A stretch of 64,000 nucleotides of DNA from contig WPIO01000059.1 of the NCBI GenBank assembly GCA_009760855.2, positions 1-64,000 on the forward strand. Direction: 5' to 3'. This stretch comes from Cristatella mucedo. Its lineage: Eukaryota; Bryozoa; Phylactolaemata; Cristatellidae. Positions 13,200-26,775 of this stretch are shown here, in pieces (position 1 is the stretch's first letter; the number at the start of each line of letters is the position of its first letter). The position numbers were made by a program, and so were the translations under genes. Below the pieces are notes generated by a model, which did not search any database, had not been told where the DNA came from, and was given only the letters and a program-made list of their open reading frames with translations.

Positions 13200-14950
13200 A
13201 CTATTGGGATTCTTTACGGGCTAGTGCAAGGGTCCGCTTAGAGCTGGACGCCCTCTTCCCTGAGCAGAGCTCCGCCGCCAAGCCAGCAGCCGATGGGCTC
13301 TGCGAGCAGTCGCAACAGTGCCAACAAAAGGAAACAGCGTCGAACGGAGCGGGGACAGGCGAAACGTGACCTCCTGCCCGCTAGTGCATCGTCTGCACTG
13401 ACAATGCCTGAGCAACCCAGCCTATCGTCACCACAAGGGTCCGCTCATCACCGACAGCAAGCCCATCGCGTCCGGTCAGCAAAAGGCTCTCCGCTGTCGT
13501 GCCCTCTTCGCTGTCCTGGTGCCGCCCACATGAGATCTGTGCTGACCGCCGCTGCCACGATGTCCTCTCCTCTCGCCCGCAGCCCGGAGGAGGCTCGTGC
13601 AGCCAGGCTCTCTCTTAAGTGCCGCCACGCCGCAAGGCAGCACTCTGACGACGACGACGCCGCCGCCGCCGCCCTCCCACCGCCAGCCGGGGCGCTGTGC
13701 GCGCCCGGCGGTGCAGCGGCGCGGCGGTTGCCTCGCCGCGAAATCCCAGGGCGCGAGCGCGGACAACGACGACGATACCGCACCGGCACGTCACAAAGCG
13801 AAAACCGATGGCGATCAGTTTGAGACCGTACTTACAGTCGGCGACCTGAATCCCAGCAACCTGTGGACGGTGCAGCAGTCTCGACCTGCTGCTGCTCTGC
13901 GACAGCAGCTCCTGTAGACCCAATCCACAGGTCGCTCTCTGCAAGCAGGTGAAGATCGCGTGGGCTCGACCCCGTCGCCACCGACAGGTCGTGGCTGTCG
14001 CCGCCACGCCACGGGCGGCCAGGCGCCGGCCGCCCGGCGCCACCCAGCTCCGCTCACCCCGATCGGCAAGCGAAGACGCAGCGCCGCCAGCGCGCCTGCC
14101 GCTCCGCCGCCGACGAAGAGCCAGGAGCACCAGCGTCATGAAGCCGCCGCCGCCGCCGCGAGCAATCGGCGAACGGCCGTGTCGGGTAAGGAATCCCAGG
14201 TCGTAGGCCTGCCTCAGCGCCGCCAGCACGGCGCAATGTGTGACGGCTGCCGCCGCTAAGTGCCGCCGGCACTCGCAATCGATGTGGTCCTCGCTCAGGC
14301 CGACAGGGAGCCGCCTCGCCCCGCCACGATGCCAATGAGAACAAAGCGACGATATCCGCCTGATCGGATATGAGCTGCGGTCGGCGCGGCTGCGCTCGCC
14401 TCGCGGCCCGAGCGCGGCCTAGCGGCGATGCTATCCCAGCTGCCGCGGCAGCCGCGGCAACGGCTCGCTCCTCGTCAGACAGCTGGCTAGCTGGCCAGCA
14501 GCCACCGCCTCTCCTTCATCTGCCTGAGTCGTTCTGGCTACGCAGAGCCGCTGGCATGGGCGTAGCTCGTCAGCTGCGACCGGGTGGTGCAATTGACCCC
14601 AGCGGTGTCCTCCTCGCCCTCTACCATCCGTCCACTCCCCGCCTGACGCAGTCCGGCCTCCTGCGACCGCCATAACCTGAGAAGGCGCAGGCGGTGGCAG
14701 GCAGTGGCAGCGGTGGCGAGCGAGTGGGTGGCAGTGGCAGACCACGCAGATGGCTGCGAGGGCGTGCCAGGCGACAGGCCGGCGGCGAGCAACAGCAGCT
14801 TCCGGCGATCGGCGATGGATCCACACAGCGATGCAGCATGGATGCGGCGATGCAATGGAGAATGGCTTTCCGATCTTAGCCTTCTCGTTCAGCACAACAG
14901 TGTTTTTCGATGAGCATTTGCGAGAACTGCTCTTCACACAATAATCATCT
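13200..14950. other. GC-rich island without a supported gene
   Basis: Strongly GC-rich, with GCC/GCA runs. Up to six overlapping frames are open on both strands with alanine/arginine/proline-rich translations and no recognisable domain. Confidence 0.4.
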
Positions 14951-15169
14951 CGTCACATCAACTGCAGAGTAAACCGTGGAAGAGCAGCACGCGAACGTCA
15001 ACTGGGAGCGGCTCATCTTCAGAGGCGACTCAGCTTCAGAGCGGCTCAGCTTCAGAGGCAGCGCTCGCTCCGCTCGTTCGCTCCGCCCTTCTATGCAAGA
15101 TACATAACAGCTAGCTGCCATCGACCCGACAGAAATGACAAGACACTAAATGCAAACAGTAACATTGAA

Positions 15170-15870
15170 ATGTACTAATAATAAAAGCACATGATAAATT
15201 ACCCTCGGATAATTAAATCTGCTACAGGCGCTTTACATTTGCTGCAAAGGAAGCACGATCAGCGTGGTAACTGGTAGTATGGTCAATAAACAAAAACGTG
15301 GTCAGGAGTGACATACACAGGTCTGGGACCTGACAAACCATTTAAAAGAACAAAACACCTGTTAGAACAGCATTTAGTGGGTCTCTGTGGGTCTCATGTG
15401 CTTATGCGTGCTGACGCTGTGCATGCTGCCACTAACCACATTTGCATGCTGACCCTGTGCATGTCTCACCTAACCGTGTTATTCATTTGTTTATTAATCA
15501 AACATGATATTACTCACCTAGTTACATTTCCACATTATTTTTAGGACGAATCTGGGACCCACTAAACGCTGTGATAAATGAGTGCGTTTTTAATTACTTT
15601 AAATGTGGTCACGTGGGATGTCGTGACGCAAATTTGGGAGTGAGTTTCAGGCTTTGAGAGACATACAGACTAAAGACACAGTCTCAAAGGATATGAGGTT
15701 TGTGCAGTATAAAGTATAGTTAGGTCAAAAATCGGGTCGTACATGCTTAGCCTGGTGGGACAGTGAATCTGATAAGTAGACCAGACAAAGAATGAAGGGA
15801 CGTAAAAGTGAGCAAAGCAGGGTCGATGCGTTCCTTGACTGGTAGCCAGTGCCAGTATGCATTCAAATTC
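15170..15870 (-). mobile_element. LINE family 2 3' region with an internal inverted segment
   Basis: 15170-15327 and 15545-15870 match the minus-strand family 2 3' UTR and RT end. 15330-15544 matches the same 3' UTR on the opposite strand (TTAGAACAGCATTTAGTGGG, GTGCTTATGCGTGCTGACGC). The segment is either a foldback inversion or a second copy inserted head-on. Confidence 0.72.
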
Positions 15871-16417
15871 GGTGCTGTTTCTCGAGCAATTTTTAATAAC
15901 TGATTCAGACCAACTACTTAGCTACAGACTAATCGAAATTACCAGCAGGTATAGTAAGTAATGAACAGGACAGCAGAATTGAGGAGCACCAGTTTCCCAG
16001 GGTTTTGGGTTTAAAATGCTGGGGAAACGGCGGCGATGTAGATCAACCGCAGATTGTGACTGCGAGAATACTATTCGCGGTTTCGGAATCGCAACGACTA
16101 GCACTCGTTTACGTCATAATCCGTTCTTAGGCGATAAAAGGCAAAGATCACATGCAGTCAGTTCAGCTCGCTGCGTTAGCAGGCTCAACCTGGGCGTGGG
16201 GCGTGGGCGGAAGTTGCGCTCGTGGCAATGGTAATCGGCAGTTCTCACAATGCTCTCACGGCGTCGCGGTTTCCGGCGTACGCCCGGCTGACGCTGAACG
16301 CCTGCAACCATCCGTCGCTGTCGAATTGACTTCTCTGCGCTAAGGATGAATGGACTCGCTGTCATAAACTGAAACGCTTTCACTACCACGTTCCGCCTCT
16401 GTCGGCCGTACCCGAAC

Positions 16418-16492
16418 ATGTGCTGCGCCTACTGGTCGATGGCTGCGATAGCAGGCTCAATCGTCGTCGGCCTTTTTGCGCCATCGGCAAAA
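16418..16492 (+). other. Possible orphan signal-peptide exon
   Basis: ATG at 16418 (with a second ATG at 16439) opens 25 codons including MAAIAGSIVVGLFAPSAK and runs into GTGAGT at 16493 in phase 0. This resembles exon 1 of genes A and B in layout. No partner exon was found nearby, so it may be chance. Confidence 0.25.
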
Positions 16493-16867
16493 GTGAGTCT
16501 TTACGAGTGCTGTGTTTGCAGGCCTAATGCGAAGGTCAAGCCGCATTGAAGCAACAACCGGAAATCAATATCCATTCCGTCTGGATTTATTTCCTCGTTT
16601 CGAGACCGGTTGCCGGGTGAAACCACGACCAACGGATGCGACGTCGCATAAACATCCTCATCAGCTTCAGCCAGGGTGAGCCAAAGGTGGACAAGCCTAG
16701 ATCTTTCAGGGCGACCGTCAAGAAACTGGGCTAGCGTCTATCTTTACGTTTACATGTCTTCGACGGTGCTCCATAAAACCACCGACCACATACAGGTGTC
16801 ACGCATGAAAGGGTTCTTACGTAGTGCCTCAAAGTCTAAGGAGGCACCTTTGCATACAGTTGCAAAG

Positions 16868-17045
16868 ACTCCATCTCCAAGCAACGTAGAGAAAGTGGGA
16901 AGCATAACAGAGGAGAGCAGTTGAAGGTAGCGAGTAGCATGGAAGTAGCAGCTCAGGACAGCTGGAAAGGATGTACCGTAGTCGGCTGCAATAGAAACAA
17001 CGTCGTACCACCAGAGCAAAGATCTGTGTCATCAACGGTTTTAAA
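16868..17045 (-). mobile_element. LINE family 1 3' UTR fragment
   Basis: Contains GAGAAAGTGGGAAGCATAAC, GTAGCGAGTAGCATGGAAGT and TAGTCGGCTGCAAT, matching 34268-34385 of the reference copy in the same orientation. Both ends are missing. Confidence 0.72.
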
Positions 17046-17654
17046 CAGTGCAAGAATAGAACAGCTACCTCGAAATATCCCTTGCGTCGGTCGCAGCAAT
17101 AGGACCAGTTGAAACTTTTCCCGTATAGTCACTTTGTTTAGAAGAACAGGTGTGATTTGGTCAGAGCAAGAAGACGCATTACCACAGGTGCAAATTAACG
17201 AACACTCTAAATACTTGTTATGAATAAAAGCAAGATCGAGCCACCAAGGTCAAACATACTCAAGGTCGAGCATACTGTGTTGTGTTACGACAAGCCTTCT
17301 TACGGCCAATAACGACTCTGAAGCAGAAAACGAGGAAAGAAACTGTTCATTCTCGACAGAGAGACGAGGCAATCGTTGAGAAAAGCCAGAGCTTTAATCA
17401 TATTCCCACTAACTGGAAAGCGCCTACTGGTCGCTCTCAGGCTAGGCCTGAGCAATCATTTTGAATTTTTCAATGTTAGCAATGATTACTGATTCAACAG
17501 TTGGAATTCAGTTGCTGCTTTTAAAGTGAGAAACGCTGCAGCACCGATCGACCATCGATATTGCTCAGTCGTGGCGAAAGCAATTGTGATCCCGAAAAGG
17601 GACGTCAACCCGCGCCAATGATTACTGCTCGAAGCAACAAGAAAGCTGGTTCGG

Positions 17655-17775
17655 TCTAGCAGTTAGGTCTCGCCCGACAAGGTCTGATGAGGTCGTGGGC
17701 TCGAACCCAGGCATATGGTGAAGCGCCTGAATAGAGATTAGTTCTCTTGGGGCGCTATATAAATGAGTTAGAAAA
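17655..17775 (+). mobile_element. SINE 2, tRNA head with LINE family 2 tail
   Basis: GAGGTCGTGGGCTCGAACCC is the B-box region. The 3' part GAAGCGCCTGAATAGAGATT and TTGGGGCGCTATATAAATGA matches the LINE family 2 tail. Confidence 0.75.
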
Positions 17776-19471
17776 AAAAAAACGGGAGACAGCAGCAACA
17801 ACAAGTATGAGGACAACGAATTCGACAAAGAACACCTTCCAGCAAGAAGCTCGGTGCTGAAATAGACGTTAGGTGTCACGCTGCCTGCGTGCCTGAGCGA
17901 GGGGAGGAGGGTGGGGGCACCTTATCTGCGATGCCTGAGCAAAAGTAATGAACTGCTAGCACTCACACGACGATGTACACCAGCGTGCATTTGAAACCGC
18001 CAGTTAGCCAGGACGGATCGGATGCAACACCCAGCACCGATACCAGTCGAAGACAGAAATGCATCGACTCAGGCCGATCCATGTGGAGTTATTGATCAAG
18101 GAAGCTACTGAGACAAATATTGGATATTTCTCACCTCGGTTGCCTCCAGTCAGTTTCCTTCCGAGGCAGAACCGATGCTGGTCAATCGCAGATTCGCGAC
18201 GCGTTGCACGCAAGGTCAAGGCCTCGTAGCGCTCGCTCAGGCGATCTTACCTCCCACGCCAGGTATGGGAGACAGAGCAACCTCGCCTTTATGCGAAGCC
18301 ATATATAAATCGGGTTCAGCAGCGAAACCTCTTTAACTCAGGGTAAAATCAGCGATCTCGTTTCTATTTTACTCCTATACTACCTTACCGATCAGTTGGT
18401 GTCCAAGTCGTTGTGACACGCGAAATGCTAAGCGTGTCCTCCGTAAGGTGTAGAGCGACCGTGGTGGTTAGGATAGCGTGTGCAGCTAGCCTCTCGGCTT
18501 CGGCTTAGTGTCATCTACTAAAAGCAACACGTGATGTACTTTAGGTTATACGTATGACTGGAGACTGTCGTGGCCTCACGCTCTGACTGCACGCGGAGCG
18601 AAACACGGAACATCGAGGAGGGCGGCCTTCGACAACGGTGTTTGTGGGCTCGCAGCCGCCGTGTGCAGCCGCTCTCCCCTTGCGTTCCACCAGACTCGAA
18701 TCGTCGCTCCTTCGAAACAGCCCGATCTGACGCAGACCGCTCGTATCTGAGAGACGGACCAGAGCAGCAGCCGAACGCCTACCATGGAACCACATGCCCT
18801 GACCATTAGACTACAACAATGACTCGAGGGAATATGTTCATGCGATACATATTATACCACATGACCACGAATGAAAAGCTCTCGCCGGCGCGCCAGCGCT
18901 GCTCAGCTCGCTCTCACTCGTGGCTCCTGGCTCTTCCCTCAAGATAAAAAGGAGTTACTAACTCACCTATGGACAACCTTTTGACGTTAGGTGTCGTTTT
19001 CCAAGTTGAGGCGGGGGCGAGCGGTGTCTGACCGGTTTCAGACCTCGATGCGTCAGAAAGAGGCGCGAGCTGTATCAAGGGTCTCGCTGACAATGGCCGC
19101 GTGCGTGAGCCGCCGCCATGATCCAGCTCAATGACGATGAAACCGTTATACCACCGGGCCAGATCCGCTGGCGCACCGGTCGCGGCAGACTAATCTAGCT
19201 CAAGGAAGACTCGCTCGCGAGAGGGAGGGGCGCTGGACTAAGACCCAAGGCGTGGATGAAGAAGCCGCGCGGTGCAAACCAGCTCGCACCTGCGCGCCTC
19301 GGCAGACAACGGAAGGGCCACCGCCGCCAAGGGAATGGCGTCTGTTCTGAAAGCCACTGTCATCGGTCGTTACGAATGTAGCGCTACCAGACAACAGCAA
19401 CCTGTAGACGGAATCGGATTTTATGGCGACCATCAGCAGGAAGCCATCGAATAGTCAGGATATTTTTATGG
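17776..19471. other. No gene recognised
   Basis: Mixed composition. Short frames on both strands without domains or splice logic. Confidence 0.45.
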
Positions 19472-19494
19472 CAGAGAGAGAGAGAGAGAGAGAA

Positions 19495-19557
<63 letters not shown>

Positions 19558-19560
19558 ACA
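19472..19560. repeat. (GA)n microsatellite
   Basis: About 85 bp of almost pure GA, with one AAAAGAAA break. Confidence 0.95.
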
Positions 19561-20159
19561 GACCTGAGCAGACAGACAGACCTGAGACGGACGGATGCAG
19601 CGATCCTCTTGCAACATAGACGACCCCACTCGCTTGTAGCCAATGACGAGCTCGCCGGATGGCTAGCCCAGCTCGCCCGACAAGTCGCGCCTCGAAGCTC
19701 AAGCCTGTGCGATCCCGATGTGCTGCAAAGGGCGACTGCAGGTCTCTGATGACTGAAACAATCAACCAATGGGAACAACAGCGTGAATACACGCTTCCCA
19801 TAAACTTCACAGCATGACGAAATTGGTGCCGCTTCTTTCGGAACGACTTCTCCAGGGCGACCACGAGCGATGAGTGATGGCTGCCTGTCGCAACAGTGCC
19901 ACAGCCTATGTCGCAGCAGGCGACAAGATCCTCGGCTTCGCTGATGAACTGCAGACTGGAGTACTGGAGCTAGTGGATCTGATGCGTTCAAGGAAAAGGT
20001 CATTTAAGAACGTCAGATTGCTGGATCGATACTGGGAATACGCTGGCCGAACCCATCGCGGCGGTTTAGAGCTGTGACTTCAGAGTCACATCAGACTTGC
20101 CCATCGTAAACTGAGTTTAGCCGATCGTTTGATTTGAGAAAGTACGTTCGGCCATTTAA

Positions 20160-22130
20160 GCGCCAATGTCAGCAATGTTTCCGTTGTTCGGAAGAAAACT
20201 TTTTATTCATAGCCACCTCGGATCCGGTCAATTAGCCTGTCCCGGCAAGGACAGCGATATAAAAAGCAGGACGGGCAGGGCGGGAGGTCGAGCGATGTCG
20301 GAGGATGGCCTGCCGGTCGACGGCAACGCGCCTGCCGAGCCACCCTGCCGGATGGGATGGACGATGACCTTCGCCGAGCGACCTTCGCCAAGCCCGGGTC
20401 TACGCGCAACGTCAGGTCCTGAAGGACCTCAGATCTCACACTCCTCATGCAACTGCAGCGAAGCAACACGTCTACGGACTCGGGTGCGTGGCGCTCCGCT
20501 CCAGCCTCGCCTCTTTACCTCGCCCAGTGGACGCAACAGAGACGCTGGCAGCCAGCCGCACGCGACGGTCTAATCACAGAAGCTCACCTCCAGGGGCGCC
20601 GGGAGGAAAAAGCACAGCTTGTCAGTTTACTGCGCGTGCATTCCATGGTTATTGTTTACCGATACAAACGATCCTCGCCATGGGTCGCCGCCGCGGGTCA
20701 AGCACGGTCCTCTCCAGAAGCAAAATGGCTTTAGCGGTGTGCAGGGTGGGGGTAAAGGGAAGGATATAATGGGTGGGGGAGGCTCATCGACCAAACAAGA
20801 CCAGCCGACCATGGGAGTAACAGGGCAGCTCTGCAGGAGGAGGCCACGACAGTCACTCCATACTGTTTCTGGTGGCAGGAGTCGAAGTGCGCCAGCAGCC
20901 GAGTCGAAGTGCAGACAGTTAAGCGAACGAAAAAAAGCTAAAATATATCTAAAGCGCCGAGTTGAATAGCTCGGCTGGAGAGCAAAGCGCGATTTCGGCT
21001 GCGCGACAGCGTCCGCAACAATGCTCAGCAACAGCAGGCGTCGGTCAGTACCGACGAGAACTCGCGCCATAAGATCCGCATGCTGGCTGCGCTGACGCGT
21101 GTGGGCGGTGCACGCGGTGGGATGGCCGTCAGACATTTCAGCCAGTTTTGCGGTGGCAGTTCGCCTTTTCACTGTTATTGAAAGTTGTCTTGTGCGGCTA
21201 CCGCCGCAACAAGGTATCGCACGCCGCAACGGCGTCGCCGCCCGCGAAAGTGAGTCGCTCGCTCATCGTGAACAGCCGTTCAAGCGATCACCACGCAGCC
21301 GCCGCGGCTCAACTCTTGCGGACGACACCAGTGTCAGCCTTTATCAATTCAGTTGCTCGGCTTGACTTCGACAACGAAGACCGCTGCCAGGCGACGGCGG
21401 CGGTGGCGACTGTTCCGCTGCCGGGCTGCTCGATCCGACCTGCCCTCTGGGGTCGCGTCATTGGCTCAGACGAGGCTGCGCCGGAGTGCCTGTGCCCTGT
21501 ATAGTGGTGATTTGAATCCTCCACCGCATCCCTGCGAGGCAATCCGCGCCTCGCGCCGCTGCCGGCTCGCTGCGGGGGTGGAGAGCTTGGGCCTGGGCAG
21601 CAAGCAGCGGCGAAGCTGTCTCGCGTCGGCGCTTTAGGTCAGAGGGCAACTTTCGAAAAAGCCGGTCCTATTGTGGAGCGTTGACATATGCCGTGATACC
21701 GGCAGCTGCCGGTGTTTCTTTTATTCATTTCTCAGGCCTGCAGAGACACTCTAACGCGGCGCTGCGCGCGGCAGTCAAGCAGAGCGCCGCGCGCCGCCTC
21801 GAGCATCGGCGGGCGGCGATGGAGCGGCTGCGGGCTTTCGCTGCGACTCGCGAACGCTGGCAAAGACAACGGTGGCGGCGGCGAGGCCGTCGCGCCCAGT
21901 TTCTTTTCGCCTGTTGCCCGCGGCGCCTGCACGCATGCAATAATAAATCCCGACCGCAGTGATGGATGCGGCCTTGCACGGGCGCGGGTTCGAGCGCTTC
22001 GGGTCCGAGCGGGCTTTGGACGCTGGCTCGGCGCGTGCTTCGCAGCCGAAGCTCGCGCCGAGCAGTTACAAAGACCCGTAATTCGGTATCGAGTGTTTAC
22101 CAGTGCTATCATTAGCAGCTATCAGTTTAG
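20160..22130. other. GC-rich island without a supported gene
   Basis: CpG-rich sequence with open frames on both strands and no domain signal. It changes sharply to AT-rich DNA at about 22130-22290. Confidence 0.35.
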
Positions 22131-22616
22131 CGCAATTACACGTAAACGGTATTATAATAAATAATAAGTAAATACGATACTACAATACTACTATAATACT
22201 AAATTAATATAATAATTAAGAGTACATTATGTACATTATGAGTTGGTTGATAATGATTTTATCATGTAACATTTTATCATTATCAGCCTAGTAGTAATCG
22301 AAGTCACTTACAAGAGACCGCACGAGGTCGTAACTCTCCAGATAAAGGAACCAGAGACCACCAATTATAGTCATGACAATACTAAAAAAGTCAGCGGCTG
22401 TAGTTTTCCTTGCTGAGCGCCAGCGATCAGCACAGACGGGGGCTGCTTCACGCACGTAAAGGCGCAAAGGTGTATCTCAACTGCGGCAGTCCTCGTGCCG
22501 CTGGCTTTCTACCAGCCCACTAGCTTTTGCACTGTTGCCTCACCATATATATTTTCCCCTTCATTAAAACTATAAATGCACATAAAAGGCAATATATGAG
22601 CAGACATCGGAAGTGG

Positions 22617-25600
22617 TAGTTGCCCATGAAAAGAGACCAGAGACAGAACAGAGACGGAGACAGAGACAGGGACAGAAGACGAAGAGGGAGACAGAGACAG
22701 GAGACAGGGACAGTGACAGAGACAAAAAGAGGCGACACTTGGACAGGGACTATTGAGAGGAGGAGAGACAGAGACAGAGAAGGGAGAGGAGGGGGGGCGG
22801 CGAGGAGACCGAGAGAAGCAAGAAGAAGAGAGAGACAGAGACAAGAAGCCGAGAGAGACAGAGACGAGAGACACCAGCAGAGAGCAGAGGAGAGGACAGT
22901 GAGAGAGAGAGAGAGACAGAGACGAGCAGACAGAGAAGGGGAGAAGAGAGGACAAGACGACAGCAGGGGACAGAGAGAGAGAACAGAGACAGATGAGAGG
23001 AGAGACAGAGAAGAGAGAGACAGAAAGGAGCGGAGAGAGACAGAAGACAGGGAGAGAAGAAGAGACAGATGAAACGACCAAAGGAGACAGAGGACAGGAT
23101 GTTGACAAGGAAGAGAACAGAGCAAGATACGAGGAAGTGGGACAGTGGAGAGACAGCTGAGGAGAGACAAGTTGAGAGAGACAGAGAAGATTTTGTAAAA
23201 GACAGAGACAGAGAAAGGAGCAGAAGGCGAGCAGACGGGCAGACGACAGGCGACGAGAGAGGAAGCGAAGCAAGAGGAAAGAAAAAGCACGAGGGATAAG
23301 AGAAAGAGAAGAGGGAGGACAGAAGAGAGAAAGACAGTGAAGACAGAGAGACCAGAGACGACAGCGGGGAGAGAGGAGACGAGAGGACAGGACAGCAGGC
23401 TACTGAACAGAGAGAGAGACAGAGACAGTAAGAGGAGAGAGAGAGAGGAGACAGTAGTGACAGAGACAGTGAGGGAGACCAGTGGACAGAAGACAGGGAG
23501 AGACAAGACAGAGAATGGAGCAGACAGGGAGACGAGGGGAGAGACAAGAAACAGAGGAGACAGACAAAAAGAGAAGACAGCAAAGACAGAGCAGAGAGAA
23601 GAGAGAAAGACGAGGGCAGACCAGAAAGCCCCGACAGAAAGACAAGGAGACAGAGACAGAGGACCAGAGAGCGAAAAGAGAGAGACAAGAAGAAAGAAGA
23701 GAACAGAGAAGAGCAGAGACAGAAGGACAGAGAGGAGAGACAGAGACAGGAAGACGAGAGACAAGAGGAGCAGAAGAACAGAAAAAAAGAAGAGAAAGGA
23801 AGAGGAGAAGAGACAGAGATCAGATGATAGAGGAGGAAAAGAAGGGACAGAAGAGAGACAGAGAAGGGAGAAGAGAGGCGCGAGAGACAGCAGACAGAAC
23901 GAAGGAAAGAGAAGAGCAAAGACAAAGACAGAGACAGCAGACAAGACAGACAGAGAGAGAAACGAGAAGACAGAGGAGAGAAAAGAGACAGGAAGACAAC
24001 GAAGGAGAGAAGAAGAGTGAGAGAGGAAGAAGAAAAGACAGAGACAGGTGCAGAGGGAAAGACCAGAAGAAGACAGAAACAGAGAAGAGACAGCAGACCA
24101 AGAGAGATGAAACGAGAGAGAAGAGAAAGAGAAAGAAGAGAAGACGGAAGACAGAAGCCAAGAAGAAGACAGAGGACGGAGACCGAGACAGAGACAGCAG
24201 AAGAAGATGACTAAGAAGAAGAGACCAGAGGAAGCAGTGAAAAGAGACAGAGACAGAGAAGAGCAGAGCAGAGAGAAAGAGAGAGAGGAGAGAAGAGACA
24301 GGAGAGACAGGACAGAAGAAGAGGAGCATAGCAGACACATGAAAGAGAGAAGAGAGACAGAGAAGAGAGACAGTAAGAGGAGAGACAGAGGAGAAGAGAG
24401 ACAGAGACATGAAGAGAGAAGACAGAGGAGAGACAGGACAGAGAGAGAGAACGACAGCAGAAGAGACCAGAGAGAGAACAGACGAGACGGGGAGAGAGCA
24501 CAGAGACAGAGAAGAGTGAGAAAGTGAAGAGAGGAGAGACAGAGGAGAGAGAGAAAGAGAGGAGAGACAGAGGAGAGAGAGAGGAGAGAGGAGAGAGAGA
24601 GAGGAGAGAGGAGAGAGGGAAGAGACGAGAGGAGAAGAGAAGAGCATCAGAGAGACAGTGAGGAGAACGGGACCAGAGACAGAGAAAGAGAAGAACAGAA
24701 AGGAGGCAGAAGAAAGAGAGAAGAGACAGAGAGAGAGAGAGAGAGACAGAAGACCAGAGATCGACAGAAAGAATGAGAAGAGAGAGAGAGACAGAGAGAG
24801 GAGAGCACGAGAAGACAGAGAAGAGAGGAGAGGGAAGAGAGAGATGACATGAGGGAGACAGAGAGAGAGAGGAGAGAGAAAGAAGACAGAGAGAGAGAGC
24901 AGAAGAGCAAAGAAGAGACAGGAGAGAGAGGAGGAGACAGAGAAGAGAGAGCAGAGAGAGGGAGAGGAAGGACAGTGAGAGAAAAGAGAGAAGAGACAGG
25001 AGAGAGAGAAGAAGGAGAGAAGAGGGAGAGAGAGGCGAGACAGAGAGAGAGAAGAGGAAAGAAGAGAGAGGGAGAGGAGAGAGAAGAGACGGAGGAAGAG
25101 GAGAGCGACCAGAAGACAGAGAAGAGAGAGAGAGAGGGGAAGAGAAGAGTGGAGAACAGAGGGAGAGAGAGAGGAGACAGGGAGAGAGACAGAGAGAGAG
25201 AGACGAGAGCGAGGAGACAGAGACAGGGAGAAGCGACCTAAGATCAGAGACAGAGAAGAAGAGCGAAGAGAGAGAAGAAGGACGAAAGAAGAGAAGCAGA
25301 GTGAAAGAAACAGGAGACAAGAAGAGAGAGAGACAGAGAGAAGACTCAGAGACAGGAGGAGAGAAGACAGCAGAAATGACAGAGGAGAGGATAGAGAAGA
25401 GAGAAAGAGAGGAGAGAGAGGAAAGGAGAAGAGCGAGAGAGAGCGAGAGAGGAGGAGAGACAGAAGAGAGGACAGAGAGGGAAGGAGAGGAGAAGGGAAG
25501 CAGGATGAGAAAGAAGGAGGAGGAGAGAGAGACAGAGACAAGGAGAAGAGAAAGAAGACAGAGAAGACGAAGCAGACAAAAAGACAGAGAGACATAGACC

Positions 25601-25899
25601 ACGAAACAGAAGAAAGAGAAGAAGAGACAGGAAGAAGAGACAGAGAGGGAGGAGAGAGAGAGCAAGAGAGAAGAGAGCGGGACAGAGGAAGAACACAGAA
25701 AGAGACAGAGAACAGAAGAGAGAACGAGACGAAGAAGAGACGAGAGACAGAGAGGAGAGGGACAGAGAAAGAGAGAAGAGAACGAGAGAGAGACAGAAAG
25801 AGGAGACAGAAAGAAGAAGACAGAGACAGAGAGAGAGGAGAGAAGGCAGAAGACAGAGAGAGAGAGAAAGAGAAAAGAGAGAGAGAGAAGGAGAAAGAG

Positions 25900-25963
<64 letters not shown>

Positions 25964-25992
25964 AGAGAGAGAGAGAAAGAGAGAGAGAGAAA

Positions 25993-26053
<61 letters not shown>

Positions 26054-26692
26054 GAGACGGAGGACAGAGAAAGAGACAGAGAAAGGAGAGGAGAGAGAGA
26101 GAAGAGAGAGAGAGAAAGCAGAGAGGAGAAGGGAGAGAGATTCAGAGGACAGGAGAAGACAGAAGAGAGACAGAGGAAGACAGAGAGAGAGAGAGAAAAG
26201 GAGGAGAAGAGGGAAGAGAAGGAGAGAGAGAAGGAAGAGACAGAGAGACAGAGAGAAACGGGAGAAAGAGAGAGAAAAGAGAGAAGTGAGAGGGCGAGAA
26301 GAGCAGAGAAGAAGAAGAGAGAGAGAGGAGAGAGAGAGAGACAGGAGCGAGAAAGAGAGAGGAGAGGGAGAGGAGAAGACAGAGAAGAGAGGAGAAGGGA
26401 GAGAGAAGGAGGAGAAGAGAGGAGAGAGAGGGAGGAGAGAGAGAAGAGGAGGAGAGAGAAAAAGGGAAAGAAGAAAGAAGAGAGAGGAGAGACCCAGGAA
26501 AAGAAGGAGACAGAAGAGGAGTGAGAGACGAGACAGAGAAGAGAAGGAGGAGAAGAGAGAGAAAGAGAGGAGATGGAGAGAAAGAAGAAAGAGAGAGAGA
26601 TTAGAAAGAGGGAGTAGAGAGACAGAGAGAGAGAGGAGAGCTAAGAGAGAGGAGAGAAACGAAGAGAGAGAGAAAGAGACACGAAGAGAGAG

Positions 26693-26775
<83 letters not shown>

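Noticed and set aside
13293-14937. Cysteine- and alanine-rich frames on both strands, including one with CHCHP-like clusters
   Set aside because: Cysteines come from GCA/TGC-type repeats and do not match the C-x5-C-x4-CC or C-P-C spacing. Overlapping frames are equally open.
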